NCBI GenBank assembly: GCA_038093515.1
Contig: JBBPSI010000035.1
Coordinates: forward strand, 62,001 to 126,000
Reading direction: 5' to 3'
Origin: Butyriboletus loyo
Lineage: Eukaryota > Basidiomycota > Agaricomycetes > Boletales > Boletaceae
Length of the DNA: 64,000 nt
The notes under the pieces are model-generated. The model saw nothing but the letters and a program-made list of their open reading frames with translations, was not told the DNA's origin and did not search any database. Position 1 is the first letter of the stretch; every line of letters begins with the position of its first letter. This document shows, in pieces, positions 35,876-48,756 of this stretch. Both the position numbers and the translations under genes were made by a program.

Positions 35876-38800
35876 ATGGTCCTCAAGAGCGCCAGTGTGC
35901 TGGCCTGCCTGTTGCCCGCTCGTCTCGGTTTTGGTTCAAATCATAGACCCGACTCTCCCTCTCGTCCCCGCAACCGGGAAAGGCACGCAAAGGACGACGA
36001 CCATCCCGCCAGGCTCGTCCCTCATGACCGTCTCAGCGAGCCAGAGTTCGATCCTTTCAGAGGCAATTCCCTGTCTCTCTATCGAGCCACTGATTTTAGC
36101 TTTCGCACTGACCCCCCGGACCCCTCACGCCCACGCGCAAATACCGTCCCATCCAATTCACTGTCTCAGTCTCTCTCCATACCTAATGGCGACATAGGTG
36201 AATCACCCGGCCCAACCCATCGTTCTCTCGGTCCTCCAAATCGTTCAAATCGATCTAGTTGCACCACTTTCTTTGCTTTCAGTTCCAAAAGAAAGTCTAC
36301 CCAGGGACCTCCCATCGTCCACATCCCACAACTCCAACAGGACCTCCTCGTCCCTCCCCACTCTGTCTCTGGCAGATGGGTCTCTGACACTAGTCAGACA
36401 CAGGTACATCTTATCAACCCCTCTTCCATTCCCTCTCCACTTCAGACCGACGACGAGGAATATTATTATTCCCACTATACTTCCTTGAGTCCTATCCCAT
36501 CCCATTGCGCTTCTCCCTGCCCGGACTCAACAAACGTCCCCTCCTCCAAGCGGCTCTCTTCGCGACAACAGGATCTCATTGGAAACCCGGATTTACACTC
36601 GCAGCATTCTTCTTCAGTTGACCCTCATCCGTCGCATCCCTACATTCACCATTCTTATGGATATCCCACTCCTCTTTCTTCGAATGCATATTCTAAAGCC
36701 ATCGATACAGTCCCGCGTTTGCGTCATGCGACCTCTCAGCCCTTCCAACATCCCCAGGACTTCTGCTCTGATATCAACGCTGGGCTCGCGCACGGTAGAA
36801 AGCCGCCATCACGGCTTGGACACGAAACATCACGGAGTCAGCCAGACCTGCTACAACGCCAGCTCAAGACATCCATGTCCACCCCAAACTTGGCCTCCGG
36901 AGCAGCGCCAGTCCAACCTAGATCACTTATGAAAAAGAAACTTCCAAGGTCAAAGGGGAAGGAGCGTTGGTTATCGGCTGAAACCTGGTGGGATGCTCTA
37001 CTTTCTCCCTCTCCCCGTTTCAAGGTCAAACAGACCCCGCGTCCACATACGGCTATCGGCAGGAACATTCACGATTCTGTGACTAAGCCTGTCCAAGGTG
37101 AGCCAAACAAGAACTTAGGAGTTACCTTTCCCTCTGTTCCGGCTCCGCGCCCCCGTGCCGTGTCTGTCACTTCTGTCACGCCGAATGTCAGGCCCATACA
37201 TCCTACCCTCACGAGATCACGGTCCGCAGTGGCTCTATTTGACCAGCCATCTACGTCTGCCGCTCCGCGTGCTAGTTTTCAACCTGCATTGGAAACACTC
37301 GTGGACGAACCCACACCAACGGCCGACCAGGTTCCCGGTGGTGACCCCGAGATCCCTCTACCGGAGCCACCTCTCTCGTTAGCACAGTAAGTCACTTGCC
37401 CCTGCCTGTCTGTTCCTCTAAATTGAGATCGTAACGCTGTAGGGTCGTCGATGAGGGGGAGGCGTTTGACCAACAGCGAGCTCAGTGGAAGCAGCAGGCT
37501 TCTAAATCCCTTGGAAACAAACACTCCCGTTCGTTCTCGCGTGCACGTTCCAAATCTCTTGGCGCGAGGCACCCTGATGGTCACTACGCCTCGGAAAGCA
37601 GTAAAGCTCAATTTAATCTCGAATTTCTTGCTGCCCGTACGTTACTTGGAAGCCAAAGTACCATGCCAATCGTGCACATTACCACACCAAGCACGTCTTC
37701 ATCCCATTCTAAAGCACATTCATACTCGCATTCTCAATCAGCGTGTTCTTACTCTCACAGTGCCCACTCACGTGCATACTCTCATTCACATTCACATTCT
37801 CTAACCACTTCTAATTCTTCCAAATCATCTCGCAATCTTCTATCACGCGGTCACTCTCGGAATGGATCCCGGAGCAAATCAGCGTTTTTGAAAGCTGGCG
37901 TCCTCTGTGGAATTGGTCAAGACGAATCTTACACTGCCTCTGCGGACGAAAAGGTACCATCATCCTCAAGAGTCGACGTGCAGGGTACAGCTCCCATAGG
38001 CGATTCTACCAACGCTGAGGGAGCATCAGACATGACCAAGGTCTCTCCATTCCAAGGCATTCCGGGTGGTGAGGTGGGCATTGCAATCACTTCACCACCG
38101 GCTTTAGAGGGTTGTTTCGACCTCAAGGTGCCAGGCCACCCCTTCGTGTCCGGACCTCGGCATCAGGAAGGTGACCAGGAAAGTTTATGGTCGTCAAAGT
38201 ATACGTGCAAGTCCTCTGACTATGCGGGCCCGCATCTATCAGCGATTGACTCCAGCCTACCTCAGCTTGGCGTCGCCAGCGATATCAGCTTAAGACATCG
38301 GTTGCCTCCCCGCGCAGCCATCCATCCACTGATAGCTTCCATCGCACATCCGTACCGGTCTGCGTCGGCGCAGCCTCAACATGTGGGCGGCAAGGACAGC
38401 GAAGGTGCTACTTTGAAGGTAACAGTAGGTCGAGAGGCGACTGAACTGGTCACAGAACGCACTTCCTATCCGCATCTATCTCTCAGTCATGCTGATTTTG
38501 AGCGGTATGGCGTTGGCGAGGCGCTCGTGTACGCTTCCCATGCGCAGCCAGAGGAAGTCCCGAAAACCAAGCAAACCAACGTGGAAAGTACACCATCGCT
38601 TGCAGCCGAATTATTGCCTCCCGAGGAGCAGTCTTCTATGCGCAAAACAGCTGTTCTGCAACCCGAGGAACCGGATACATCTTCATTGGCGGTGGGCGCT
38701 CCCTTGTCCTTGACCAATTCGACCATTCAGATGGTCATGTCTGGACTTGACAACCCCGACGATCTTGACGAATTCCGGGACCTCTTTTACAAGCCTCATC

Positions 38801-39790
38801 CTTCTTCGAGAGATCAGCATCAGGAGCCAACTGTGATCATTAACCAGGTGCCGACTGACGTCCGCAGCTCAGCATCGAGCAGCCCGCTCACTTACCTTGT
38901 TCGTAAATTGGGTGAGGGGGTCCATGACCGGCGAGATCCGTCTCGGACGCCCTCCGATCCGACACGTCTCCAGAGTGAATCACAGGAGTACCGCTCGAAC
39001 GAAACCGGGACCAAGTTTGTGTTCATGGATCTGGCACGGTCATCATCTTCCCCTCCGCCTATGGAATCGTCTTCGCAAATGCATCTGCCCATTCAAAAAG
39101 GGAGCGAATCTACCACACAGCCTGTCATGGTTATCCCAGAAGACGTGAATTCGACTTACACAACGTCTGTCTTGGAGAGTTCGTTGGAAGACAACGAAAA
39201 CGACACGTTTGGTAAGGCTGCATGATTTGTCCGGATTAGGGTATCCTGTTAACGCGCTATGCACGATGACAGGATATCCCATCAAGCATGGTCAGTTCGA
39301 AGCCGCCACTGCACCCTCCGTTATCCAATCTACTATTCGCGTGTCGACCCACCTCTCTATTCAGGACGACGAGGACGAGGGAGACGAGAGCGCTTCTCTG
39401 AGTTCTGTGATGAAACGGTATGGGTTGTCCTCTGCCGATGCCGTTCGAGCGAGCTATTTGACGACGTCTGATGTGTCACAAATGTCGGCGCTCTCGGATT
39501 TCCCGCTTCCGCCCAGCGCGCGGCCCGGTGGACGAATTGACCACATGTCGATTTTACAGGCATATTTTGAAGCGACGCCTTCGCCCGAACCTCAGAGTCA
39601 TGGTCAGCGTGAGAACGACGCCGGGGACCGACGTCCGGATGGTGAAGGGGACGAAGAGCCAGCTGGCGATGTGGATGAGACGTTGCGGGCCCTGAGGATG
39701 ATGTCGCGCGTAACAAGCTTCGAAAGCCGCCCGTCCACGTTCGGTGGGAGCGATGACACGGATTTCACCACGTATCAGGCACGTCCATGA
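35876..39790 (+). CDS. Large Ser/Pro/His-rich protein of unknown function
   Basis: ATG 35876 opens a long exon to 37386 (MVLKSASVLACLLPARLG), joined by a GTAAGT intron to exon 2 (37443 to ~39212) and by another to exon 3 (~39273-39790), for roughly 1,265 residues. The chain is dominated by Ser, Pro, His and Arg and is almost surely disordered. Notable features are a His-Ser run (HSHSHSHS, ~37780), a basic Arg/Ser stretch (SRSFSRARSKSLG, ~37530) and an acidic DDEDEGDES near 39365. A short structured-looking helix, ESASLSSVMKRYGLSSADAV, lies close to the C-terminus. The first 20 residues are moderately hydrophobic but not a convincing signal peptide. I recognise no domain; a signalling or cell-polarity scaffold is possible but not shown. 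Confidence 0.75.
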
Positions 39791-40480
39791 TTTGGCACCC
39801 CCTGTTCCTTGTTCAGCTATCTTTTTTGTTCCTGGTCTCCTCATCTCATCTCCGTCTCTTTTTTTTCATCGTTCCTAACTTGGTTTTGCGAGTTGCTTTC
39901 GATAACAATTTCACGCACACGTTTTTGGTTTGGGAGGGATATCAAATTGAAGGGTAGAAGTAGTTCGTCATCGTTTCCTGCGTTTAGCGTATCGTCCGCT
40001 TTTTCTTTCTTTCTTTATACCACCCGCCTACCTGCGACACCCCCCGTCTTTCTCGCTCTCCGACGCTTTTTTCTTACCATTTTAATCATGTCTCTATTGA
40101 ATATAGCAGTTTCCGCGATAGTGTATCTCTTACCGTTTATCAGTCAGTAGTAACTGTGGTCCATACATCTCCCACTCCGTAGTTTCGAATGATTAAGATG
40201 GATAATCCCGTACGATACTTCGCATGGAGCAGATCGGAATCCTGGGACAACAGCACAGTCGTCCTTTGAAGATGGGACTTTGGACGTGATAACGGTCGTT
40301 GCGACGGTCCAAGCATCGTGTATTCACATGTAGCGCACAGCACCCAGTGGTGAATATTAAAATGCATACATGCGACACGCCGACGCCACCCAATGTTTTT
40401 TTTGTTCCCTTCTCTTAAATCAGGCCTATCTACAATTTCACTTCCCAGGGGCGCAGTACCAGACCGCACCCCCGCACCTC
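39791..40480. other. 3' flank between convergent genes
   Basis: The region separates the ends of two converging genes. A plus-strand open frame (39809-40150) is T/C-rich and translates to a Phe/Ser/Leu-rich string that looks like an untranslated region. No gene called. Confidence 0.4.
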
Positions 40481-42138
40481 TTAATCCTCCGACGGCGGTT
40501 CCAGCCGCCCTCCACTCTCAGTCGACCCGTCCGTATGGAGCTTTTTCAAGTCGAACAAAGGGGGATACGTCTTGAGAGAATTTTTACGTTGGTTTTCAAA
40601 GTTGGCGTACACTTGGTCTCGGTTGGTACGCGAGAGGAGTTGGATGGAGGCACCTTTAGCGTTTGCGTCGGCGTTGGCATCAGCGGCGGTGTTTGTGTCG
40701 ATATTTTTCTTATTCCCGTGTGATGATGACGTCGAAACGTTTCCAAAGTTGAATCTGTATATACAAGGCATGGAGGTATAGCGGTGAATGACGAGGGAGC
40801 GGACGCGCAAGGAGGGGGGGGACGTACACAGAGTAGACGTTGCGCATGAAAACGTCTCCGAGCAGATAGTCAAAGTCGCGTTCCTTGTTGTCGAGCGGTG
40901 GACGAAACGCGTTGATGCAGACGGTATATTGATCGTTCTGGTCAGTGACTCTCACCGGGGAACTCAATTCCATCGGGTTGATCGGGTACGCAGCGTTCCT
41001 ACCCGCCCCCGCCCCCCCATTTGGGTTCGTGATGAAAAAAAAACGAAACGAAACGAACAAACGGCGCACGTACGCAAACGTGAATGAAAGATTGACCTGT
41101 CCCAGACAGGGTACGAACCACGCGTCTTGATCGCTCCTTTTGACGTGCACCGAACCGTTGAACTGGCTATAAATCGCATCCACTGCGTCAGCCGGGATAT
41201 ACGCTAGACTGGTCCCACTGTCGATGAGCGCGATCGCTTGATCCTTTTTCGTTCCCTGGACGGTCGATTTGAGAGGATAGTGTTTCCCGTTGATCGTCAT
41301 CACGTCCATCGCGACCGTCCAACGGGACGTTGACGTGGGCGTGACTGGGATCCTGGGCGCGTACGTGACGTTACTGAATTGAGGGTCGTATTCGCCGATG
41401 GTGAAGAATCCGCCTGCAGTTTCCTCGCCGTTGTCGGACCGCTCGAGCGCGAGACCGATCAGGAGCGGTGTGGAGGGGTGTTGGACAAACATGTTGGCCA
41501 TCACGGATCGTGTCGACGCGTTCTTCGTCGTGCGTTCGAGGGCGGATAGGCCGTCGAGTCCGAGTCCGAGGATTCCTTCGGCGCCTTGATCGGACGTCTT
41601 GGATACGCTGAGGAAGGCTTGGTTGTCGATGTCATACCCGCCAAGCGACACGGGGGCGTAAGCGATGTTGCCGTATGCGGAGCCAATACCGTAGGTGAGG
41701 TTCACGGTAGTGTTTGTCGTGCTGTTGAGCTTGAGTTTTTGTCCGGCGGAGACCCAGAGATCACTCGAGCCGGTGTCGATGATGAGGGTAAAGTCTGAAA
41801 GGAGCATCATTGAGTCGGGTTAGAGCGTAACAGCTGGAGGAGTGGAACTGGTCACCGTGGCCACCGATGGTCACTCTTCCGGTGTACTTTGTGGGCAGAG
41901 AGTGAAATGGCACCAGGGCTAGGGAGGGCAGACGACGTACCTCCATGTTGCCCTCGTTGAGCAACGTGTGGTTGTTGGATGACCCTTTGTCGGCATTAGG
42001 CGTCGCTTGTGCTGCGAATGAAAAGCCTTTGAGGGCGGTGGTGGTAGAGTCTGCATCGTCGGCGTCACTGAAAAGAGCGGATGCGTGGCTTGCCAGAAGC
42101 ACGCTGGAGGAAAGGGCAAGAAAGGTGGGCAAAAGCAT
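40481..42138 (-). CDS. Secreted pepsin-like aspartic protease (A1 family)
   Basis: An extracellular or vacuolar endopeptidase. ATG at 42138 gives a signal peptide MLLPTFLALSSSVLLASHASA and a propeptide. Short introns follow, then TGRVTIGG, the first active-site motif LIIDTGSSDLWV (~41780), and a central GILGLGLDGLSALE with FTIGEYDPQFSN. The second active-site motif is IALIDSGTSLAYIP (~41220). The C-terminal lobe has CINAFRPP and FDYLLGDVFMRNVYSV. After one more intron a polar tail follows (GNKKNIDTNTAADANADAN) ending at 40481. Both catalytic Asp residues are present. Several NxT/S sites suggest glycosylation. The tail lacks an obvious GPI signal. Confidence 0.9.
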
Positions 42139-43283
42139 GGTGGGTTAGTAGATAGAGAGCGCAAACGGGAGTGAAATCTTTATACACCTTGTCTAGTCCA
42201 AACCGCTGGATACATTCGAAATGCGACTATCTTTTGATTAGGGCTGTCGACGAACGAATGAACTTACCATATTACACGCAAATGTGGTGTGTGGGAAATA
42301 AAAAGACAGACTCCGAATCCAATCTCGAGACGCAGTTCTCGGTGGTGTGCAGTTCGCCTTACTTTCACCTAGCGAATGTCAAAACAAATCAAACAGAATG
42401 ACCGCCAATCCGCAACGCGTCTACGGCGCGCTCTCAAGTCACAGAGAGGTTGGTGGTGAAGGTCGTGACCACCGTGAGCATGGCCCGCTCCTCTACCCAC
42501 TACTACTTGTGTGACGGTTGCATCCTGGTCAGTTTGAAGTGCCATGATTGGTCATGTCATGCTTGTCAGATGTGTGCGACAGAACGTGCGAGTACATACT
42601 ACTTACCTGTACGCCGTGTTTCGCTATTAGACATCAAAGGACCTACCTAGCACCAAGCAAAGCGTGTGAACGTATGAGGTCCGGCCAAGACGGTTACGAT
42701 GCATATGGCGTACAGCGGGGTGGTCGCAGTGTAAGACACGGCATTACCATTCGAACAGCGATTGATCATCAACTAATACTTTAATGCAGGACGAGCGAGC
42801 GAGAATCAGAGCTTCGCCCCCCCCTTTGAATATTCCCCTGCCTGTTTATTGCGGTCGCCACGTCACGCAGCGAGCTGCAGGAGAGGTCGGTCGCCGAGAC
42901 CCCGAACGTCGCCACGCACGTGACGGCACAGCCCCCATATCCTGGGTCCCGGTTAGCACCACGTCCCGCATCTGAGGCGGAAAGACATGACCCACACAAG
43001 ACTCGAAGGGAATTGTGTAGCATTTTGTGACTCCGACTATCATCTCGGTGTCAAGGTGGACTCTTGGACAGCCCTGGACAGCCCAGTTAGCATCCGCAGC
43101 GTGCCAGGTAAACGGTCACCGCAACAGCTGGGTCTGAACTCCCTTTCACTGATGTGAGCCAGGCTCGTTGCTATCGTTCCGTCAGTAAGTCCCATTTTGG
43201 TGGATATGACGTGTCGGTCACTTTAAGATTAAAAAGGCTCATTTCTCATTCAGCATTCCGCTCGGCTCCCCCCTCAACGCAGC
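42139..43283. other. Intergenic region between the protease and the P450
   Basis: Divergent promoter region of about 1.1 kb. Overlapping short frames occur on both strands near 42780-43040, but none has a family signature. No gene called. Confidence 0.35.
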
Positions 43284-45564
43284 ATGGTCGTCTCCTCATC
43301 CTCGTTTTACCGTTGGGTTGTATCCGGCATCGCTCTCGTGGTCTTCAAGTCCATCGTGTCCAAAGCGCTGTTGGTACGGACAGCCTTTGCAAAGATAAAG
43401 TACGTCTGCTGCCCGCGTCCACACCGTTATTTCCAACCCCGTGCCCAGACGCAAAGACTAACGTCCATGGTAGGGATTGTCCAGGTCGCGTAGCACTATG
43501 GTTTAACCCGTTCAACGCCGTGGCTCTAGTGTTAGGCACCACATTCCCTAGACCTGGCATGTGCGGATACTATGCCGGGAAATTCTCCTGTATGCCTTTC
43601 TCTCTTCTCTGCATCTCCTATCAAACAACCACACCTTCAGTGTACAAGAAATTTGGAGCCACATCCTTTGCGTCTGTCTTCATTTCACCAGCTCAGCTGT
43701 TCTTTTGGCTCGCAGACCCCGAGGCATTAAAAATCGTTGCCTCAGATCGACACACGTTCCAAAAGGATGTTGTTCAGTACGAGATCATCAACATATACGG
43801 GGCAAATCTTGTTAGTGTGGAAGCATCTGACTGGAAGCGTCATCGTTCAGTCGCCATGTCAGCCTTCAACGAGGCAAGCTGTCGTTCGCTTACCAAATTT
43901 AGCATTGTTGGTCTAACTTGAGTGCCCCAAGGCAAACATTGCACTGGTCTGGTCAGAAACCCTCCGTGTGGTAAACGAATGGTTCGAACACCTTGATGCT
44001 GCCGGTCCTGATATCGCTATGGATATGCTGCCACCCATGACAAAGGTGCAAAATACAATCTAACATCCGTCGAGTCGAGTTCAAATTAGTTTCAGGCAAC
44101 ACTTCTTGTAATCGCTACCGCTGGTTTCGGTAGACGGGTGAGCTGGAACGCCGACGCGGCGGCGGAGTCGCCCCCCGGTTGCAAGCTTACCTTTCAATCT
44201 GCGGTCATGAATTCTGTCGACAATATTATTTTCAGAGCTTTGGCCCCGGGATGGTTTTACACGTTTTCATCGCTCATCAAAGTGCCTTATCTTTCCTCCC
44301 GCGCACTGTTGACTCAACTTGCGTTTGATGATTTACGAACCCACATGCTTGACCTCGTAGCATCTGCTCGTGCGGAAATTATGTCTGGTGCACCTTCCGG
44401 GGCTTCAGGCGCTGCATTGTTACGAAACCTCGTTGAAGCTAACATGAATCAGGACGGGGACTCGAGGAGGCTGACTGAAGGAGAACTCCTCTCTAACATA
44501 TTTGTGGGTATCCACTTGGTATTCATATTTCGCCGCTCAGCCACCCCCCCGCTCCTAGGCATTCCTTCTTGCTGGACATGGTTAGCTGAGCTCATGTTCT
44601 AAGATGCTTACGTCAGCAAAAAGCTGATGTTTGGCCCCAGAGACCTCTTCTCATACTCTCTGCTTTGCTTTTGTGTTATTGGCCCTTTACCCAGACTGTC
44701 AGCAGAAACTCTACGAAGAAGTCACTCGCGTATGGCCCGCGGATGTACCTCTCGCACAATTAACGACGGTAAGCTTTTGCTACCTACCCTCATGGAACGA
44801 AATGCGAACCGAAATACAAACAGGACCACAAAGTATACATGGACAAGCTTGTCAGATTTCGTTTCTTCGCCAACATCAGCACATACTGACAGTCCACAAA
44901 AGGAATACACTACGGCATGCATTCGCGAAACACTTCGTGTGCTTCCTTCTGAGCCTCGTATATCGAAAGACGTGCACAAGGATACGGTCCTACCCGGCAC
45001 CTATTTCACCCCTGGGTCGAAGGAAAGTCCCTCTGTCGAAACCGGAAAGTTTCTGATGGCTGTTCCGGCGGGGAGCGTCGTCGTCATGGATATATGGGCA
45101 TTGCACATGAGCCGTGAGTCATGTTCATCTCGGACGAGGGAGGATCCATATTCGTCTCGTAGGGCTTACCCTTCTTCCCCACGTCACAGCTTTGTATTGG
45201 GGAGAGGACGTTGAAGTGTTCAAGCCTGAACGCTTTATCGACACCGAGTCTTACCAGTGGCCGAGAAACGCATGTAAGCGTCATAGTTGGCATGGCCCGC
45301 TCAAGGTTGTCTGCCAGACTCACGTTTGTGTTCTCGTCAGTCTTGCCGTTCTCGGGCGGTGCAAGGTCGTGTATCGGTCAGCGATTTGCACTTGCGGAAA
45401 TGGTTGGTATCCTCGCGAGCGTCGTGCGTCGGTATCAGATTCGAGTTCCAGACGATCTCGTGAACAAGCCTTTCGAGGAGCAGAAAGAGACGTTACTGAA
45501 ATGGACGACTGCAATCACATTGACGCCGTTGAACGCTCGTGTCAAGTTATGTCGGCGGGACTAG
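43284..45564 (+). CDS. Cytochrome P450 monooxygenase
   Basis: A membrane-anchored heme monooxygenase. Exon 1 (MVVSSSSFYRWVVSG, with a hydrophobic anchor) is followed by about a dozen short introns. Readable landmarks are FGATSFASVFISPAQLF, FQKDVVQYEI with DWKRHRSVAMSAFNEA (helix C, WxxxR-like), an I-helix split by an intron that gives FLLAGH and ETSSHTL (oxygen-binding Thr region), CIRETLRVLP (ExxR of helix K), FKPERFID (PERF) and FSGGARSCIGQRFA (heme-ligand Cys loop). It ends KLCRRD at 45564. All core motifs are present, so the enzyme looks functional. Substrate and CYP family are not determined. Confidence 0.9.
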
Positions 45565-45790
45565 ACAGGGTTGAAACGCAAGTCGTTTTGTCCGTGCCCT
45601 ACTAGCCTCTGGATGTATGGTATCTCCAACTTGTTTGAACTCTCGGTTTGTGATATGTATGGTATAGATGAAAATCGCTTGTTTCCGATGTTGGACCCAA
45701 AAGTACAAGATGAAGCAAAGCCGAGACGAAAGTGTACGTTGAAAGAAACATGGATCGTGAACAGACATGACAATCGTCCTTGTCTTGAAA

Positions 45791-47050
45791 CTACGAGTCT
45801 TCGGGATGGCTAACAACTTGCTTCCGGATGAGGCGAGATTGTTCTTCTGTGAGCAGGACGATGTCGTGCTTCAAAAGCTTGAACGAGCCATCCTGCGAGA
45901 ATCCGCGTTTGTGAGCCTCGTCATCATCTATTTGCTCCAATTTCTGTCCGAGGACTATAGAGACCAACCCGAAAGCTTTTATAGAAATGCAACATATACC
46001 ACGACGAGCGACGTCTCGACTCCAGACATAGCATCACTCTCAAGGTAAGCACTGTTCTAGATAGAGTGCAGTAACAAATCTGCGGTAACCAAGGGCCTCC
46101 ACCACCATGTGCAAGTGGTTTGGGCGCACGGTATGCCAGCCTTGAGAGATCAAGAGCTCGCCGACCGAACCCTTCAATCGATGATCAGAATTCACTGTAG
46201 ATCAGAAAATTAAATGGAACTCACGTTACCCGGAATGGCATAAGCGGGGGGGAACGACGGCACGAAACCCAAATCAGCCATCTTTGGCAGTACGCGGTCG
46301 CCCACGACAGTCGGAGTGAGTTCTGCCAACATATCGTATATCGCAGAACCCTGGAAATGATGTGTGTGTGGTGACAGCTATGTGAATGCGTGCGATTGCG
46401 GCCATACCATTGATGATGGCATCCGCGATGGGTTCGCCATCTGTTGTCAAGATCCGCCCCTCGACGTACGTATGCTCTCCTTTGCCTTGGGATGCGATTG
46501 GTCCGCCAAGTTCGACTAGGGGCACGATAAGGTCGGAGTGTTGTACAAGTTCACAAGGACTCGCCGTCCTCGGCACCTTCGGTGGAGAAAGGGCCCAAGA
46601 TGCTATTCTCCGTCGCACCCCCGTCGACGGGATCGTTGAGAGAGCGGACTAAAGCCGAAACGCCAAGCATGGAAGATAAGAGGATCATTTCCTGACCGGG
46701 GGGGGCGTGATGGCAACCATTCATTCCTCCGTGCTGAGGCTATTGAGTAGTTGATCTTTGACGGTTTGAACTCAACGCGAAAAATCGTGCACTCGGTTTC
46801 ATTGACGAGGTGTTGGTACATAAAGTTGAGTCATCTGGATTTCACTGAGTGGGGCACAGGATGGGATCGGTAACTTGCGAGTTTGGGGTCTGTCCGACCA
46901 GCAGCAAGGGGATTGCTGTTATGATGTCCGGGTTATCTGGCAGCTAGTCGGAACGAAGTAAATAGACATTTGAAAGAGCTAACCGGGAGAGAAAGGTATT
47001 CCATTGGAGACGGCGGTCCTGACGTGCTGTGTGTGACCGAACGCGCTCAT
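45791..47050 (-). pseudogene. Intradiol ring-cleavage dioxygenase, broken copy 1
   Basis: The minus strand starts MSAFGHTQH at 47050 and follows the intact copy at 48757-50144. It has decayed: near 46690-46710 about 30 bases are missing (a run of Cs replaces the segment that encodes LTRVGQTCTPLR) and the frame shifts. The metal-ligand region reads WHTVRPNHLHMVVEA where the intact copy has RHNIRPNHLHMMVEA, and a stop follows soon after (LYLEQCLP-stop). The C-terminus stops some eight residues early (HPEDS). The introns are largely kept, so decay is fairly recent. Confidence 0.8.
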
Positions 47051-47439
47051 GTTGAGTGACTGGTTCTAGTGAAACGCGACGTGATACCATTCGAAACACA
47101 TGATACGACCGGATCGCGCTTTATACCAGGTTCAGACGTACGGCGCCCACACAAATCAACTAACAAACACCGAGTCAAGACTGTTGCAGATGTGACTGCA
47201 TACGCTCGTTAAAGAATATGGCAAGAATCCGAGGCCCACCAGAATTGCTGAGACCGATGTCTTATTTTTACCACAAGCGGTCCTTCGATGGCCTTGACAT
47301 TGTGCTGAGTATGACCGAACATGCTCATGTTGAGTGATTGTGGTTCTGGTGAAACGCGCTGCGTTGGCGGAGAGACAACATCCTACAAATTTCAAACTCC
47401 ACCAGTCGTAGCAGATAGGGGAGATATACAGTCAACTCC
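47051..47439. repeat. Third partial copy of the dioxygenase 5' end
   Basis: Around 47280-47355 the sequence TGTGCTGAGT.TGACCGAAC.TGCTCATGTTGAGTGA repeats the 5' end of copy 1 (47025-47075), including the reverse ATG and the upstream GGTTCTGGTGAAACGCG. Only the first exon and promoter side are present. Confidence 0.55.
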
Positions 47440-48600
47440 CTGCTAATGCATACTAGGTATAACTCATCCTCCCTGATACATTTTTAAATTTCCCTAGTTG
47501 GTTTGAAGGGATCTTGCATCCATACCCTATACCATCGCCTGTATGGGGGATAACCACCACCTGACAAGTGGCAACTGACCCTAACCCTCATTGCATAAAA
47601 AGGGAATTGTATATTGGATAATGTATTCCATCAGGTCGAGACCGATGCCAGCTACCGTGCAGTTATGTCGGTTCAGTTACATGTGATGATGGTAACTGGC
47701 AGCCTTGTGCCTTCCTTTCTCACTCCCACAATGCTACCGAAAGGAATTACCCTATTTATGATAAAGAACTTCTAGCTATAATTGGTGACCTGGAAGAATG
47801 GTGCCATTTGATACTGTGATACTAGTAGTATTACTGTATCTCATTGGCTACGCACATGCTTATGTAATTATGTACTCATTTCCGTTGTACTTATCTACAC
47901 CTCAGCACTGTGACGTGTCTACAATTTACTCAGGTAAGACCATTACTTTACTCATTCTATACCTTGTTGACTATCCTGTAGTCACATATTATGTTGTGAA
48001 GGGTTCAAGATCAATCTGGACAGATCATAAGAACCTTGAATATTGAAAGAAGCCGTAAACCCTTTCGGGTCACCAAGTGGCATGCTGGCATGCCTTCCTT
48101 CAAGAATTCAATTACCCACTCATTTATAAACCTGGTTCCTCAAATGGAAGGGCCGATGCACTTTCAAGAAGAGCAGACTATGGTGCAAGATGACAACACG
48201 GACATTACCATATTGCCACCAAATTTATAAATCATGTTTCTTTATCTTCTTCCTTTTACAATACACTTCAGGAAGAATTGGAAACTAGTAACAAGACCGA
48301 GGCTGCTGGGTCAATGCTCAAAGTGTTGTAAATTTTGTTGGACTTCCCAGACACTTCATACTCCCTATTAACTCATACCTTGGGGGAAATCCCAAGAGGT
48401 ATGTGTTAGGAAGGAGTTGACTGTACTAGCCAAAGGCAGAGCTGGACTGAGTGTGAGGATGTTAAAGTTAGCAGTATCTGAATTTGTGTATAGCCACTGA
48501 AAATTATCTGTAGTACCACAGAAATCTACAGTCTTATTCACTAAGATGTTGCCTTCACACCCAAACTTGCATCAGTAGAAAGGAGCCTACTCTGACTCCA
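47440..48600 (+). mobile_element. Relic of a Ty3/gypsy LTR retrotransposon
   Basis: The plus strand carries the RNase H end of a gypsy-type polyprotein in broken frames: ETDAS (47642), [14 protein letters not shown] (~47735-47785) and IWTDHKNLEY (~48015-48046), followed by the region leading to a SSNGRADALSRR-type motif. About 185 bases (roughly 47813-47997) interrupt the order between EEW and the IWTDHK block. Stops and frameshifts throughout show it is dead. A G-rich tract TTGGGGGA at ~48379, followed by TGTTAGGAAGG at 48405, could mark the polypurine tract and 3' LTR start. It lies between the two dioxygenase copies. Confidence 0.75.
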
Positions 48601-48756
48601 TCCTGTTGAAGTCTCAGTTTGTAGTATGTACAGTATACACGAAAAATCGAATACAATTATGGGGGTAGACCAAGATAGCACCGTGCTTGTTTCCGATGTT
48701 GAAAAGTACAAGATAAAGCAAAGCCGGGATGAAGGTGTACGTCAGTAATAGACATG

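Noticed and set aside
39809..40150. 114-codon open frame rich in Phe, Ser and Leu
   Set aside because: Composition reflects T/C-rich 3' flank; no start context, splicing or family signature. Likely untranslated.
42781..43043. Overlapping minus-strand frames, one with several cysteines
   Set aside because: Two frames overlap fully, neither has a signal peptide or a known cysteine pattern, and they lie in the promoter region between two genes.
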